This document shows, piece after piece, positions 46,295 through 60,239 of a DNA stretch of 64,000 bases. The notes under the pieces are model-generated. The model saw only the letters and a program-made list of their open reading frames with translations. It had not been told where the DNA came from and searched no databases. Within the stretch, counting starts at the first letter, position 1, and each line of letters opens with the position of its first letter. Source of the DNA: Streptomyces specialis (GTDB taxonomy: Bacteria; Actinomycetota; Actinomycetes; Streptomycetales; Streptomycetaceae). The position numbers were made by a program, and so were the translations under genes. Location: NCBI RefSeq assembly GCF_001493375.1, contig NZ_LN929893.1:109907-173906 (forward strand), given 5' to 3'.

Positions 46295-47134
46295 TCAGGA
46301 ACCGGTGAACCGCGCGGTCTCCTCCGCCTCGCGGGCCGCCGCGGCACGCAGTGCCGCCGCCGTGGGGCCGTGCCGGAGCAGTCCGCGGCTGACGGCCGGC
46401 AGGACGTTGCGCACCGCGCCGCCGAACACCCGCGGCAGATCCGACGCGGCGGCGCCCTGCGCGCCCAGCCCCGGGGCGAGCAGCGGACCGTTGATGTCCA
46501 GGTCGGCGCCCGCCTCGGCGAGCGTCGCTCCCACCACCGCGCCGAACGAACCCAGCGGCGTGGCACCCGCGTTCTCCGCCGCGAGCCGGTCCAGGACCGC
46601 CTGCGCCACCGACGCGCCCCCGGCCGTGACGGCCCGCTGGACCTCGGCGCCCTCCGGGTTGGAGGTGAGGGCCAGGACGAAGACACCGGCGCCGTTGGCC
46701 CGCGCCAGGTCGAGGGCCGGGCGCAGCGAGCCGTAGCCGAGGTAGGGGCTGAGGGTGACGGCGTCGGAGAACAGCGGCGCGCCCTTGTCGAGATACGCCC
46801 CGGCGTACGCGGCCATCGTGGAGCCGATGTCGCCGCGCTTGACGTCCATCACCACCAGCGCGCCCGCCGACCTGGCGTCGGCGACGGCCCGTTCGAGCAC
46901 CGCGATGCCGCGCGAGCCGAAGCGCTCGAAGAACGCCGACTGCGGCTTGACCGCCGCGACCCGGTCGGCCAGCGCCTCCACCACGGTCCCGGCGAACCGC
47001 TCCAGCCCGCCGACGTCGTCGCCGAGCCCCCACTCGGCGAGGAGGGCCGGGCGCGGGTCGATGCCCACGCAGAGCGGGCCGCGCTCGTCCATGGCGCGGC
47101 GCAGCCGCGCGCCGAAGGGCTCGGGGGATGTCAT
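46295..47134 (-). CDS. pyrF: Orotidine 5'-phosphate decarboxylase (type 2)
   Basis: A 279-residue enzyme, last step of UMP synthesis. It belongs to the long subfamily with [20 protein letters not shown] carrying the catalytic Lys-Asp pairs, and [15 protein letters not shown] near the N terminus. ATG 47134 overlaps the pyrD stop (ATGA). It is the last gene of the pyr operon; 235 bases separate it from mihF. Confidence 0.96.
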   Translation of the reverse strand: MTSPEPFGARLRRAMDERGPLCVGIDPRPALLAEWGLGDDVGGLERFAGTVVEALADRVAAVKPQSAFFERFGSRGIAVLERAVADARSAGALVVMDVKRGDIGSTMAAYAGAYLDKGAPLFSDAVTLSPYLGYGSLRPALDLARANGAGVFVLALTSNPEGAEVQRAVTAGGASVAQAVLDRLAAENAGATPLGSFGAVVGATLAEAGADLDINGPLLAPGLGAQGAAASDLPRVFGGAVRNVLPAVSRGLLRHGPTAAALRAAAAREAEETARFTGS

Positions 47135-48246
47135 GCGGCTTCCTCTCCGGTCCGCGCCCCGGCCCCGACGGCCTCGGCGAGGGTGGCGTACGGGCTGGCG
47201 GCCAGCCGTTCGGCGAGGCCGCGGTGGAGGGCGCGGGTCCAGCCGGGTCCCGCGTAGACGAACCCGGTGTACCCCTGCACGAGGGGGGCGCCCGCGAGCA
47301 CGCGCTCCCATACGTCGTCGGCCGTCTCGACGCCGCCGACGCCGATCAGGGTGACGCGATCGCCCACCCGGGCGTACAGGCGGCGCAGCACGGCGAGCGC
47401 GCGCTCCTTGACCGGCGCGCCGGACAGGCCGCCCGCGCCGATGGCCTCCACCGTCCCGGCGCCGGTGGTCAGGCCGTCCCGGGCGATGGTGGTGTTGGTG
47501 GCGATGACGCCGTCCAGACCGAGGTCGAGGGCGAGGTCGGCCACGGCGTCCACGTCCTCGTCGGCGAGGTCAGGGGCGATCTTGACCAGCAGCGGGACCC
47601 GGCGGTCCGGCACGGCCCGGTCGGCGGCCTCGCGGACGGCCGCGAGGAGCGGGCGGAGCCGGTCGGCGGCCTGGAGGTCGCGCAGGCCCGGGGTGTTGGG
47701 CGAGGAGACGTTGACGACCAGATAGTCGGCGTGCGGGGCGAGCCGTTCGGTGGAGGTGACGTAGTCGGCGACGGCCTCCGTTTCGGGGACGGCCTTGGTC
47801 TTGCCGATGTTGACGCCGACGACCGGGCCGCGCGGCCGGCGCGCGAGGCGGGCCGCGACGGCGGCGGAGCCGTCGTTGTTGAAGCCCATCCGGTTGACCA
47901 GGGCCCGGTCCCGGGTGAGGCGGAACAGGCGCGGGCGCGGGTTGCCCGGCTGGGGCCGCGCGGTGACGGTGCCGATCTCGACGAAGTCGAAGCCGAGGCC
48001 GGTCAGGCCCTCGACGCCCACCGCGTTCTTGTCGAAGCCGGCGGCCAGCCCGAACGGCCCGGGCAGGTCCAGGCCCAGGGCCCGCACCCGCAGCGCGGGA
48101 CAGTCCGGCGCGTACCGGGCCCGCACCAGCGCGCGCAGCCCCGGCACGCGGGCCCCGGCGCGGATCAGGCCGAACGCCAGTCCGTGCGCCCGCTCGGGGT
48201 CCAGCCGCCGCAGGACGGCGGCGAACAGCAGATCGTAGGGGGACAT
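47131..48246 (-). CDS. pyrD: Dihydroorotate dehydrogenase (quinone-linked, class 2)
   Basis: A 371-residue membrane-associated flavoprotein oxidising dihydroorotate to orotate with quinone as acceptor. The N-terminal helices ([20 protein letters not shown]) bind quinone and membrane. FMN and substrate motifs are [34 protein letters not shown] (catalytic Ser) and [11 protein letters not shown]. It lies seven bases from carB and overlaps pyrF. Confidence 0.96.
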   Translation of the reverse strand: MSPYDLLFAAVLRRLDPERAHGLAFGLIRAGARVPGLRALVRARYAPDCPALRVRALGLDLPGPFGLAAGFDKNAVGVEGLTGLGFDFVEIGTVTARPQPGNPRPRLFRLTRDRALVNRMGFNNDGSAAVAARLARRPRGPVVGVNIGKTKAVPETEAVADYVTSTERLAPHADYLVVNVSSPNTPGLRDLQAADRLRPLLAAVREAADRAVPDRRVPLLVKIAPDLADEDVDAVADLALDLGLDGVIATNTTIARDGLTTGAGTVEAIGAGGLSGAPVKERALAVLRRLYARVGDRVTLIGVGGVETADDVWERVLAGAPLVQGYTGFVYAGPGWTRALHRGLAERLAASPYATLAEAVGAGARTGEEAA

Positions 48247-48253
48247 CGCGCGC

Positions 48254-51560
<3,307 letters not shown>

Positions 51561-51568
<8 letters not shown>

Positions 51569-52715
51569 GCTGGCCCTCCATCAGGGACACGAAGCGATCG
51601 AAGAGGTAGGCCGCGTCGTGCGGGCCCGCCGCCGCCTCGGGGTGGTACTGGACGCTGAAGGCCGGCCGGTCGAGCAGCCGCAGTCCTTCGACGACGTTGT
51701 CGTTGAGACAGACGTGGGAGACCTCGACCCGGCCGTAGGGCGTGTCGGAGACCTGGTCGAGCGGCGCGTCGACGGCGAAGCCGTGGTTGTGGGCGGTGAC
51801 CTCGACCCGGCCGGTGGCCAGGTCCTTCACCGGCTGGTTGATGCCGCGGTGGCCGTACTTCAGCTTGAACGTGCCGAAGCCGAGCGCGCGGCCGAGGATC
51901 TGGTTGCCGAAGCAGATGCCGAACAGCGGCGTGCCGCGCTCCAGCACGCCGCGCATCAGGGCGACGGGGTGCTCGGCGGCGGCCGGGTCGCCCGGGCCGT
52001 TGGAGAAGAAGACGCCGTCGGGCCCGGCCGCGTACACCTCGTCCAGGGTCGCGGTGGCCGGCAGCACGTGGACCTCGATGCCGCGCTCGGCCATCCGGTG
52101 CGGGGTCATGCCCTTGATGCCGAGGTCGACCGCGGCCACGGTCAGCCGCTTCTCCCCGATCGCGGGCACGACGTACGTCTCGGTGGTGGCGACCTCGGTG
52201 GCCAGGTCGGCGCCGGTCATGGCCGGCGAGGAGCGGACGCGCTCCAGCAGCGCGGCCGGGTCGCCGAGGGCGGCGCCGGAGAAGATGCCCGCCCGCATGG
52301 CGCCGCGCTCGCGCAGGTGCCGGGTGAGGGCGCGGGTGTCCACGCCGCTGATGCCGACGACGCCCTGCGCGGACAGCTCGTCGTCCAGGGTCCGCACCGA
52401 GCGCCAGTTGGACGGGGTGCGGGCGGGGTCGCGGACGACATAGCCGGCGACCCAGATCCGCCGGGACTCCGGGTCCTCGTCGTTGACACCGGTGTTGCCG
52501 ATGTGCGGCGCGGTCATCACGACCACCTGGCGGTGGTAGGAGGGGTCGGTGAGGGTCTCCTGGTACCCGGTCATGCCGGTCGAGAACACGGCTTCCCCGA
52601 AGGTCTCGCCGACCGCGCCGTAGGCACGGCCGCGGAAGACCCGGCCGTCCTCGAGGACCAGCACGGCGGGCGCCGCGGCGGTGTGTCCGGGGGAATGTCC
52701 GGCGGAGGGGGTCAT
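51561..52715 (-). CDS. carA: Carbamoyl-phosphate synthase small subunit
   Basis: A 384-residue glutamine amidotransferase subunit. The class I GATase triad is in [19 protein letters not shown] (Cys) and [13 protein letters not shown] (His, Glu). [20 protein letters not shown] is the typical N terminus. ATG 52715 is the natural start: with the adapter insert removed, the stop of the upstream gene overlaps it as ATGA. A longer reading from 52769 would begin in adapter sequence. Confidence 0.97.
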
Positions 52716-52750
52716 CGTGCGCCTTCCTGGGGGGTCTCGCGGGTGGTGCC

Positions 52751-52915
52751 GGTGGACCTCCGGGCCCACCAGAAAGGGAGCAATGTCGGCTGCCGCCTTT
52801 TGCCTGTGAAATACACTGTAGATCTAGTAATAAGGCTAGAGCAGCTCTCTGGTAAGTGCGTCGTGGGTCGCCGCTGGCCGCGGCGGCGGCTGCGTCAGAT
52901 GAGTATAAGGGACAG
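52751..52915. other. Nextera adapter artefact inside the pyr operon
   Basis: CTCCGGGCCCACC (52758-52770) is the i7 arm with errors, then a degraded index and a P7-like tail (GCTGCCGCCTTTTGCC). On the right, GCGTCAGATGAGTATAAGGG leading to ACAG at 52915 is the P5-side arm and mosaic end. GGTGGTGCC flanks it on both sides (52742-52750, 52916-52924). Confidence 0.93.
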
Positions 52916-53533
52916 GGTGGTGCCGGTGGTGCGGGGGGAGCCGGTGACGGCGGGAGCGCCGGGCACAGGGGCGTCGAACGGTGAGAACGCCCCCAGCGCC
53001 TCGATCCACTCGGCGTGCTCGGCCGGGTGGTCGGCGCGGAACCCGGAGTCGAGGAGCCGGTCGCCGTGCTCCCAGGTGATGACGAGCAGGCCGCCCTCGG
53101 TGAGGACCTTGCCGGCGATGCCCTTGTCGAGGCGGGCGCCGCGGATGCGGCCGGCCGGGATGAGGAAGTCGCCCGCGCCGGGGCGGACGACGGAGACGCC
53201 CGCGCCGGTCAGCGCCAGCTCGGCCCGGCTGCGGACGCCGAGTCCGTGCGCCACGATGCGGTCCAGCCAGCGGCCCGCGGTGGTGGTGCCGTGGTACCGG
53301 CCGGTCATCCGCAGCCGCGGCTCGCGGGAGCCGGACGGCAGGGGCGGCGGCTCGGGCAGGTCGCCCTGGAGGGGGGCCCGCCACTTCCAGCCCTCGCGCA
53401 TCAGCCAGTACACGAGGACGACGAACAGCAGCAGCCCGACCACCCAGCCGACGCGGGCGGCCCAGTCGGTGACCTCCTGGGAACGGCGCTCGGCCTCCGC
53501 CACCACCAGCGCCGGGGTCTGTCTCGGGATCAT
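52895..53533 (-). CDS. PH-like membrane protein of the pyr operon (3' end altered by adapter)
   Basis: As printed, 212 residues, but the last seven codons (52895-52915) are adapter. After removing the insert, the frame continues past GSPRTTGTT with RETPQEGAR and stops in a TGA that overlaps the carA ATG, giving about 214 residues. The protein has one membrane helix (VGWVVGLLLFVVLVYWLM, ~28-45) and a PH-like beta domain (~75-190: GVSVVRPGAGDFLIPAGRIR). It is conserved between pyrC and carA in streptomycetes; its function is unknown. ATG 53533 overlaps the pyrC stop (ATGA). Confidence 0.82.
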   Translation of the reverse strand: MIPRQTPALVVAEAERRSQEVTDWAARVGWVVGLLLFVVLVYWLMREGWKWRAPLQGDLPEPPPLPSGSREPRLRMTGRYHGTTTAGRWLDRIVAHGLGVRSRAELALTGAGVSVVRPGAGDFLIPAGRIRGARLDKGIAGKVLTEGGLLVITWEHGDRLLDSGFRADHPAEHAEWIEALGAFSPFDAPVPGAPAVTGSPRTTGTTLSLILI

Positions 53534-54825
53534 GCCAGCTCACCGTCCTTCACCGTGGCCCGGCCGCGCAGGAACGTGTGGACGACGCGGCCGGGCAGCT
53601 CGCGTCCGCGATACGGGCTGTTGCGGCTGCGCGAGGCGAACCCGGCCGGGTCCACGACGGCGCGGTGCGCCGGGTCCAGCAGCGTGAGGTTCGCCGGCTC
53701 GCCGGGGGCGACGGGCCGGCCCTGCCCGGCGAGGCGGCCGATGGCGGCCGGGCGGGCGGACATCCGGTCGGCGACACCCGTCCAGTCCAGCAGGCCGGTG
53801 TCGACCATCGTGTGCTGGACCACGGCGAGCGCGGTCTCCAGCCCGATCATCCCCATGGCCGCGGCACCCCACTCGCAGTCCTTGTCCTCGTGCGGGTGCG
53901 GGGCGTGGTCGGTGGCGACGCAGTCGATGGTGCCGTCCGCCAGCGCCTCGCGCAGCGCGAGCACGTCGGCCTCGGTCCGCAGCGGCGGGTTCACCTTGTA
54001 GACCGGGTCGTACGAACGGACCAGGTCGTCGGTGAGCAGCAGGTGGTGCGGGGTGACCTCGGCGGTGACCTGCCAGCCCTTGGACTTGGCCCAGCGGACC
54101 AGTTCGACGGAGCCCGCGGTGCTGAGGTGGCAGACGTGCACCCGGGAGCCGACGTGCGCGGCGAGCAGCACGTCGCGGGCGATGATCGACTCCTCGGCGA
54201 CGGCGGGCCAGCCGGTCAGCCCCAGCTCGGCGGAGACGACGCCCTCGTTCATCTGGGCGCCCTCGGTCAGCCGGGGCTCCTGCGCGTGCTGGGCGATGAC
54301 CCCGCCGAACGCCTTCACGTACTCCAGGGCCCGCCGCATGATCACGGCGTCGTCCACGCACTTGCCGTCGTCGGAGAAGACCACGACCCCGGCGGCGGAG
54401 TCGTGCATCGCGCCCAGCTCCGCCAACTGCTTGCCCTCCAGGCCCACGGTGACCGCGCCGACCGGCTGGACGTCGCAGTACCCGGACTCCCGGCCCAGGC
54501 GCCAGACCTGCTCCACGACGCCCGCGGTGTCCGCGACGGGGAACGTGTTGGCCATGGCGTGGACGGCGGTGAATCCCCCGGCGGCGGCGGCCCTGGTGCC
54601 GGTGAGGACCGTCTCGGAGTCCTCCCGGCCCGGCTCGCGCAGGTGGGTGTGCAGGTCGACCAGGCCCGGCAGCAGGACCAGCCCGTCGGCCTCGACCACG
54701 TCCGCGCCCGCGGCCGGCAGCCCGTTCCCGACCTCGGCGACCGTCTCGCCGTCGATCAGGACGTCCCGCGCCCGGCCGCCCAGGACCTTCGCACCGCGGA
54801 TCAGTGTCCGGCGGCTGTCACTCAT
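53530..54825 (-). CDS. pyrC: Dihydroorotase
   Basis: A 431-residue class I dihydroorotase, a zinc amidohydrolase closing carbamoyl aspartate to dihydroorotate. Metal ligands are in [28 protein letters not shown] and [15 protein letters not shown], with the catalytic Asp in [15 protein letters not shown]. It overlaps pyrB by ATGA and the following PH-like gene by ATGA. Confidence 0.97.
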   Translation of the reverse strand: MSDSRRTLIRGAKVLGGRARDVLIDGETVAEVGNGLPAAGADVVEADGLVLLPGLVDLHTHLREPGREDSETVLTGTRAAAAGGFTAVHAMANTFPVADTAGVVEQVWRLGRESGYCDVQPVGAVTVGLEGKQLAELGAMHDSAAGVVVFSDDGKCVDDAVIMRRALEYVKAFGGVIAQHAQEPRLTEGAQMNEGVVSAELGLTGWPAVAEESIIARDVLLAAHVGSRVHVCHLSTAGSVELVRWAKSKGWQVTAEVTPHHLLLTDDLVRSYDPVYKVNPPLRTEADVLALREALADGTIDCVATDHAPHPHEDKDCEWGAAAMGMIGLETALAVVQHTMVDTGLLDWTGVADRMSARPAAIGRLAGQGRPVAPGEPANLTLLDPAHRAVVDPAGFASRSRNSPYRGRELPGRVVHTFLRGRATVKDGELA

Positions 54826-55811
54826 GCTCGATCTCCCAGATTCTCCGTCAGGCGGGCGGGGGCGGCCGGGGCGCCGCCCAGCAGCAGGTACAGGACGGCC
54901 ATCCGGACGCTGACCCCGCCGGACACCTGCTCGACGGCGGTGCAGCGCGGCGAGTCCGCGACCTCGGCGGTGATCTCCATGCCCCGGTTCATCGGCCCGG
55001 GGGGCATCACCACGGCGTGCTCCGGCATGCGGGCCATGCGGGCGCCGTGCAGGCCGTACCGGCGGGCGTACTCGCGCTCGGTGGGGAAGTAGGCGGCGTT
55101 CATCCGCTCGCGCTGCACGCGCAGCATCATCACGGCGTCCGACTTCGGCAGCACGGCGTCGAGGTCGTAGGAGACCTCGCAGGGCCAGTGGTCCACGCCG
55201 ATCGGCAGCAGCGTCGGCGGGGCGACGACGGTGACCTCGGCGCCGAGCGTCGTCAGCAGGTGGACGTTGGAGCGGGCCACCCGGCTGTGCAGGATGTCGC
55301 CGACGATCGTGACGCGGCGGCCGGACAGATCGGCGCCGGTGCCGCCGGACGCGCCGCCGACCAGGCGGCGGCGCAGGGTGAACGCGTCCAGCAGCGCCTG
55401 GGTGGGGTGCTCGTGGGTCCCGTCGCCCGCGTTGACGACGCTGCCGCCGATCCAGCCGGAGGTGGCCAGCCGGTGCGGGGCGCCGGAGTCGTGGTGCCGG
55501 ATGACCACGGCATCGGCGCCCATGGCCTCCAGGGTGAGCGCGGTGTCCTTCAGCGACTCCCCCTTGGAGACCGAGGACCCCTTCGCGGAGAAGTTGATCA
55601 CGTCGGCGGACAATCGTTTCGCCGCCGCCTCGAACGAGATCCGGGTGCGGGTGGAGTCCTCGAAGAACAGGTTGACGACGGTCCGCCCGCGCAGGGTCGG
55701 GAGCTTCTTGATCGGCCGGTCGGCGACGCGGGCCAGCTCCTCGGCGGTGTCGAGGATCAGCACGGCGTCGTCGCGGGTGAGGTCGGTGGCCGAGATGAGG
55801 TGGCGCATCAT
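54822..55811 (-). CDS. pyrB: Aspartate carbamoyltransferase catalytic subunit
   Basis: A 329-residue enzyme joining aspartate and carbamoyl phosphate. The carbamoyl-phosphate motif is [20 protein letters not shown], the serine-lysine loop [18 protein letters not shown], and the aspartate-binding part has MRVQRERM. No pyrI regulatory subunit gene is present. It lies 63 bases after pyrR and overlaps pyrC. Confidence 0.97.
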   Translation of the reverse strand: MMRHLISATDLTRDDAVLILDTAEELARVADRPIKKLPTLRGRTVVNLFFEDSTRTRISFEAAAKRLSADVINFSAKGSSVSKGESLKDTALTLEAMGADAVVIRHHDSGAPHRLATSGWIGGSVVNAGDGTHEHPTQALLDAFTLRRRLVGGASGGTGADLSGRRVTIVGDILHSRVARSNVHLLTTLGAEVTVVAPPTLLPIGVDHWPCEVSYDLDAVLPKSDAVMMLRVQRERMNAAYFPTEREYARRYGLHGARMARMPEHAVVMPPGPMNRGMEITAEVADSPRCTAVEQVSGGVSVRMAVLYLLLGGAPAAPARLTENLGDRA

Positions 55812-55874
55812 CTGGTGCCTTCCGTGGGTCGAGGGGGAGCGTGCCGGTGCGAGGGGAGCCTTCGGCGGCGGGCG

Positions 55875-56497
<623 letters not shown>

Positions 56498-56583
56498 GTC
56501 TGGCCGATCGGGCCCGACAATAGCAGGCCGGATCGGTACGCTGCGCATCGCCCCTGGTCAGGGACCGACTGCCGGTCCTCCGC

Positions 56584-56612
56584 TTGACGAGGCTTATTAC
56601 GCTGCGTAACCT
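56584..56612 (+). promoter_or_regulatory. bldD promoter
   Basis: TTGACG (56584-56589), 17 bases, TAACCT (56607-56612). A good principal-sigma promoter, about 30 bases before the start of the ribosome site. The BldD box overlaps its -10 hexamer. Confidence 0.75.
56596..56610. promoter_or_regulatory. BldD box (autorepression site)
   Basis: ATTACGCTGCGTAAC matches the BldD consensus (nTnACnC-A/T-GnGTnAn) at every fixed position. A second, weaker site, CTCACAGTGAG, follows directly (56611-56621). BldD represses its own promoter in S. coelicolor. Confidence 0.88.
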
Positions 56613-56648
56613 CACAGTGAGTTACGAAGTAGCCGTCCGGGGAGACAC

Positions 56649-57149
56649 ATGTCCAGCGAATACGCCAAACAGCTCGGAGCCAAGCTCCGGGCCATCCGCA
56701 CCCAGCAGGGTCTGTCGCTTCACGGGGTCGAGGAGAAGTCCCAGGGCCGGTGGAAAGCGGTCGTGGTCGGCTCCTACGAGCGCGGCGACCGGGCCGTGAC
56801 CGTGCAGCGCCTCGCGGAGCTGGCGGACTTCTACGGGGTCCCGGTGCAGGAGCTGCTGCCCGGTTCGACTCCCGGGGGTGCCGCCGAGCCGCCGCCGAAG
56901 CTCGTGCTCGACCTCGAACGGCTCGCGAACGTGCCGAGCGAGAAGGCCGGGCCTCTGCAGCGGTACACCGCGACGATCCAGAGTCAGCGCGGTGACTACA
57001 ACGGCAAGGTGCTGTCCATCCGTCAGGACGATCTGCGCACCCTCGCCGTGATCTACGATCAGTCGCCCTCCGTGCTGACCGAACAGCTCATCAGTTGGGG
57101 CGTGCTGGGCGCCGACGCGCGCCGCGCGGTGCAGGCCGAGGAGTCCTGA
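56649..57149 (+). CDS. bldD: Developmental master regulator BldD
   Basis: A 166-residue regulator. The XRE-type HTH covers ~5-70 (GAKLRAIRTQQGLSLHGVEE, then VVGSYERGDRAVTVQRLAEL). The C-terminal domain has the cyclic-di-GMP signature RGD, eight residues, RQDD. A tetramer of c-di-GMP bridges two of these domains, allowing dimer binding and repression of sporulation genes during growth. The gene stands alone, with promoter and BldD box upstream and a bidirectional hairpin downstream. GGGGAGA lies five bases before ATG 56649. Confidence 0.98.
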   Translation: MSSEYAKQLGAKLRAIRTQQGLSLHGVEEKSQGRWKAVVVGSYERGDRAVTVQRLAELADFYGVPVQELLPGSTPGGAAEPPPKLVLDLERLANVPSEKAGPLQRYTATIQSQRGDYNGKVLSIRQDDLRTLAVIYDQSPSVLTEQLISWGVLGADARRAVQAEES

Positions 57150-57156
57150 TTCCTCG

Positions 57157-57194
57157 CGGTGGGGGGCGGGCCCGGCCGGGCCCGCCCCCCACCG
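57157..57194. terminator. Bidirectional terminator between bldD and nusB
   Basis: A perfect 38-base palindrome, CGGTGGGGGGCGGGCCCGG and its complement, in the 49-base gap between two convergent stops. Confidence 0.8.
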
Positions 57195-57198
57195 GGCC

Positions 57199-57624
57199 CT
57201 AACGGCGGAGCGTGGGCTTGAGGTCCTTCAGCCTGCCGAGCAGACCGTTCACGAAGGCCGGCGAGTCATCGGTGGAGAACTCCCTGGCGAGCTGCACGGC
57301 CTCGTCCAGCACCACCGCGTCGGGCGTGCCGTCCTGCCAGATCAGCTCGAAGGTGCTCAGCCGCAGGATGTTGCGGTCCACGGCCGGCATGCGGTCCATC
57401 GGCCAGCCCACGGTGTACTGGGCGATCAGCTCGTCGATCCGCTCCGCCCGCTCGGCGTACCCCTCCACCAGCTCCCGGGTGTACTCGCTGACCGGTGGCT
57501 GCCGGTCGTCGGTCCGGGCCAGCCGGACCCAGTCCGCGAGGACCTCGTGGGGCGCGGCGTCGCGCTGATCCGCCTCGAAGAGGATCTGGAGCGCGCGCTT
57601 GCGGGCCTTGCTGCGGGCAGCCAC
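57199..57624 (-). CDS. nusB: Transcription antitermination factor NusB
   Basis: A 141-residue all-helical protein. ARSKARKRALQILFEADQRD and VDRNILRLSTFELIWQDGTP are the typical NusB segments, the latter contacting NusE. It acts on rRNA antitermination with NusE/S10. GTG 57624 is the start; it follows the efp stop by two bases, so the two genes are cotranscribed. Confidence 0.95.
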   Translation of the reverse strand: MAARSKARKRALQILFEADQRDAAPHEVLADWVRLARTDDRQPPVSEYTRELVEGYAERAERIDELIAQYTVGWPMDRMPAVDRNILRLSTFELIWQDGTPDAVVLDEAVQLAREFSTDDSPAFVNGLLGRLKDLKPTLRR

Positions 57625-57626
57625 GG

Positions 57627-58193
57627 TTAGTTGTTCACCCGGCCAAGGTAATCGCCGGAGCGGGTGTCGACCTTGATCTTCTCGCCCGTGGTGATGAACA
57701 GCGGGACGCCGATCTCGTACCCGGTCTCCAGCCGCGCGGGCTTGGTGCCGCCGGTGGAGCGGTCGCCCTGGACGCCCGGCTCGGTGTACTCGATGACCAG
57801 CTCGACGGCGGCCGGAAGCTCCACGAACAGCGGGTTCTCCTCGTGGATGGCGACCGTGCACTCCTGGCCCTCCAGGAGGTAGTTGGCCGCGTCGCCCACG
57901 GTGTCCGGGCTCACGTAGAGCTGGTCGAAGGTCTCGGTGTCCATGAAGACGAAGTCGGCACCGTCCTTGTAGGAGAACTGCATGCCGCGCCGGTCCACGG
58001 TGGCCGTGTCGACCTTGGTGCCGGCGTTGAACGTCCGGTCCACCACCTTGCCGGAGAGTACGTTCTTGAGCTTGGTGCGTACGAAAGCGCCGCCCTTGCC
58101 GGGCTTGACATGCTGGAACTCGACAACGGACCAGAGCTGGCCCCCGTCGAGCTTGAGCACCATGCCGTTCTTGAGGTCGTTCGTGGTGGCCAC
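57627..58193 (-). CDS. efp: Elongation factor P
   Basis: A 188-residue protein with three beta domains. The KOW-like first domain carries the tip loop [17 protein letters not shown], whose Lys reaches the peptidyl centre. The C-terminal signature is [23 protein letters not shown] rescues ribosomes stalled on polyproline, which matters in this Pro-rich proteome. I see no EpmA or EarP gene nearby, and the PGKG loop is the type thought to act without modification. GTG 58193. Confidence 0.96.
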   Translation of the reverse strand: MATTNDLKNGMVLKLDGGQLWSVVEFQHVKPGKGGAFVRTKLKNVLSGKVVDRTFNAGTKVDTATVDRRGMQFSYKDGADFVFMDTETFDQLYVSPDTVGDAANYLLEGQECTVAIHEENPLFVELPAAVELVIEYTEPGVQGDRSTGGTKPARLETGYEIGVPLFITTGEKIKVDTRSGDYLGRVNN

Positions 58194-58258
58194 GGTCGCG
58201 GATTCTCCTACAGACTGCCTTGGGATGACCGCGGTTCCCCGCGCGGCCCCGGCAGGGC

Positions 58259-59401
58259 TCACAGAGCGAGGAGTTCCTTGGTCGTGATGGTGAGTAGCTC
58301 GGGTCCGCCGTCCGCGAGCGAGCGGACGACGAGCGTGTCGTCGATCCGGACACCGCCCCGGCCTGGGAGATGCACCCCCGGCTCGACGGTGACCGGAACA
58401 CAAGGGCCCAGTCTACCCATGGCGGCGGGTGACAACCGAGGGTCCTCCCCGATCTCCAGACCCACCCCGTGTCCGGTGACCGGCCCGAGCGCCGTGCCGT
58501 GCCCGGCCGCGGCGAGCACGTCCCGCGCGGCCCGGTCCACCTCGCGGTACTCGGCGCCCGGCGCCAGCGCCTCCCGGGCCGCCCGCTGGGCGTTGAAGAC
58601 GACCTCGTACAGCTCGATCTGCCAGTCCGCCGGGCTGGTCCCGATGACGAACGTCCGGCCGATCTGGCAGCGGTAGCCGCGGAACCTGGCGCCCAGCCGG
58701 ACCGTCAGGAAGTCGCCCTCCTCGACCCGGCGGTCGGTGGGCCGGTGCCCGGCCAGCCCGGAGTGGCCGCCGGTCGCGACCGAGGTGGGGAACGCCGGGC
58801 CGTCCGCGCCGTGGTCCACCAGACGGCGTTCCAGCTCCAGCGCGAGATGGCGCTCGGTACGGCCCACGAGGATCGACTCCAGCAGCTCCCCCAGCGCCCG
58901 GTCGGTGATCTCGGCCGCCACCCGCAGCGCCGCGATCTCGTCCTCGTCCTTCACCAGCCGCTGCGCCTCGACCGCGCAGCCCAGGTCGGTCAGCTTCATC
59001 CCCGGGGCCGCCGAGGTCACCGCCCGGTGCCGCGCGACGGTCAGGTGGTGCTCCTCGACGGCGAGCGCCTCCGCGCCCGCCCGCGCGGCCAGCTCGGCCG
59101 CCGCCACGGCCGGGTCGTCGGCGCCGTCGAGCGCCACGGCGCGCAGCCCGCCCTCCTCGGCCACCGGCGGCCCGGCCGGGTCGCGCGCCGGGTCCCAGTG
59201 GCCGAACAGCACGTCGTGCCCCGCGTGCCCCACCAGCAGCGCCGCCCCCGGCGGCACGTCGCAGGGTCCTGACCCCGTGGCGGGCACGGAACCGGCCAGG
59301 GAGCGGACGTTGGCCGGCCGGGAGATCAGAGCGGCCACGCCACCCGCGGGCGAACAGCGGGACCGCAGCCGTGACCGTCGGGCCGCGTGTACCTCGGACA
59401 T
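58259..59401 (-). CDS. Aminopeptidase P-family protein with lost metal ligands
   Basis: A 380-residue protein with the creatinase-like N domain (~1-130) and 'pita-bread' C domain (~140-375) of M24 peptidases. Of the five metal ligands, the His ([13 protein letters not shown]) and one Glu ([12 protein letters not shown]) remain. The two Asp are replaced: [20 protein letters not shown] where active enzymes have a D-x-G-A...S-D-x-T-R-T pattern. The last Glu is Asp ([10 protein letters not shown]). It is probably not a working Xaa-Pro aminopeptidase. It lies 65 bases upstream of efp in the same direction, a neighbourhood where proline-specific peptidases are common. Confidence 0.85.
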   Translation of the reverse strand: MSEVHAARRSRLRSRCSPAGGVAALISRPANVRSLAGSVPATGSGPCDVPPGAALLVGHAGHDVLFGHWDPARDPAGPPVAEEGGLRAVALDGADDPAVAAAELAARAGAEALAVEEHHLTVARHRAVTSAAPGMKLTDLGCAVEAQRLVKDEDEIAALRVAAEITDRALGELLESILVGRTERHLALELERRLVDHGADGPAFPTSVATGGHSGLAGHRPTDRRVEEGDFLTVRLGARFRGYRCQIGRTFVIGTSPADWQIELYEVVFNAQRAAREALAPGAEYREVDRAARDVLAAAGHGTALGPVTGHGVGLEIGEDPRLSPAAMGRLGPCVPVTVEPGVHLPGRGGVRIDDTLVVRSLADGGPELLTITTKELLAL

Positions 59402-59463
59402 GGCCCGAGCCTAAGCGGGACCCGGGCGCCTCGGCCGCCTGGAGAGGGCCGGACGGGCGCGCG

Positions 59464-60051
59464 TCACCACTGGGGCGGGCTGGAGAGGCTGTGGGCCACC
59501 GCGTCGTCCAGCATCCGTGCCGTGGTGGCCACGTCGTGCCGCGAGTTGTCGATGATGGGCAGCCCCGACCCGTACCAGCCGGCCATCCGGCCGTGGATCG
59601 TGGCGACTTCCTCGTCGGACAGCCGCCGGGTGCCGGTGCGGGCCGCGTTCCGCTCCAGGACGACCTCCAGGCCCGGGAGCAGCACGATGGGGATCAGCCC
59701 TGGGCCGACGTGCCGCTTCCAGCCGCCCAGGCCCACCGCGGGCCGGTCGGGGAAGACGGCGTCGTCCAGGATGCAGGAGATCCCGTTCGCCAGGTAGTTC
59801 CGCGCGGCGAAGCCGCAGGTGCGGCGGGCCAGGCGGTACTGGGCCTCGGAGCGGTCGTCCCAGCCGGACCGGGGGTCGGCGAAGCCGGAACGCACCCATT
59901 CGCGCACGTCGTCCAGGCTGATGTGGGCCGTCGGCACCGGTCTGCGGTCCGCCCAGAACCGGGCCACGGTCGTCTTGCCGGCCCCGGCCGGCCCGATCAG
60001 CAGCACCGCCACCCCGGCGTGCGCGGCGTCCGGCACGGCCGCCCCCGGCAC
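59464..60051 (-). CDS. P-loop ATPase/kinase (5' end uncertain)
   Basis: About 195 residues as printed. The P-loop is LLIGPAGAGKTTVARFWADR (~17-36), with a Walker-B-like CILDDAVFPDRPAVG (~92-106) and Arg-rich lid. It resembles small AAA_33/gluconate-kinase-like proteins of unknown substrate. The printed GTG start falls in the loop of a 38-bp inverted repeat that runs straight into adapter sequence. The true N terminus may therefore lie in sequence missing from this window. Confidence 0.7.
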   Translation of the reverse strand: MPGAAVPDAAHAGVAVLLIGPAGAGKTTVARFWADRRPVPTAHISLDDVREWVRSGFADPRSGWDDRSEAQYRLARRTCGFAARNYLANGISCILDDAVFPDRPAVGLGGWKRHVGPGLIPIVLLPGLEVVLERNAARTGTRRLSDEEVATIHGRMAGWYGSGLPIIDNSRHDVATTARMLDDAVAHSLSSPPQW

Positions 60052-60093
60052 GGGGGCCGGGGGCGGCCGTGCCGGACGCCGCGCACGCCGGGG
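60012..60093. repeat. 38-bp perfect inverted repeat ending exactly at the adapter
   Basis: Arms 60012-60049 and 60056-60093 are exact complements around a six-base loop. The right arm stops at the first base of the adapter. This looks like a fold-back copy of the gene start made in library preparation, not a genomic element. Confidence 0.75.
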
Positions 60094-60239
60094 CCGGCCC
60101 TTTTACACCTCTCCCAGCCCCCCCGACAGGCAGGAAACCCCGATGGCGTCTTCCTCTTTGAAAAAAAAAACTTCCACTCCACCTCTACACCGCTCCCCTA
60201 CATCCCACTCTCTCAACCTACACCCCGCACAAGAGAGCC
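60094..60239. other. Nextera adapter artefact (i7 index recurs)
   Basis: A degraded mosaic end (CCTTTTACACCTCTCC), the i7 arm, index read AGGCAGGA, a P7-like tail (GATGGCGTCTTCCTCTTTG) and ten A residues (60163-60172). A P5-side remnant ends with CACAAGAGAGCCAC near 60239. Confidence 0.9.

Noticed and set aside
52716..52769. Longer carA start at 52769
   Set aside because: The extra codons are partly adapter; the repaired operon has the upstream stop overlapping ATG 52715.
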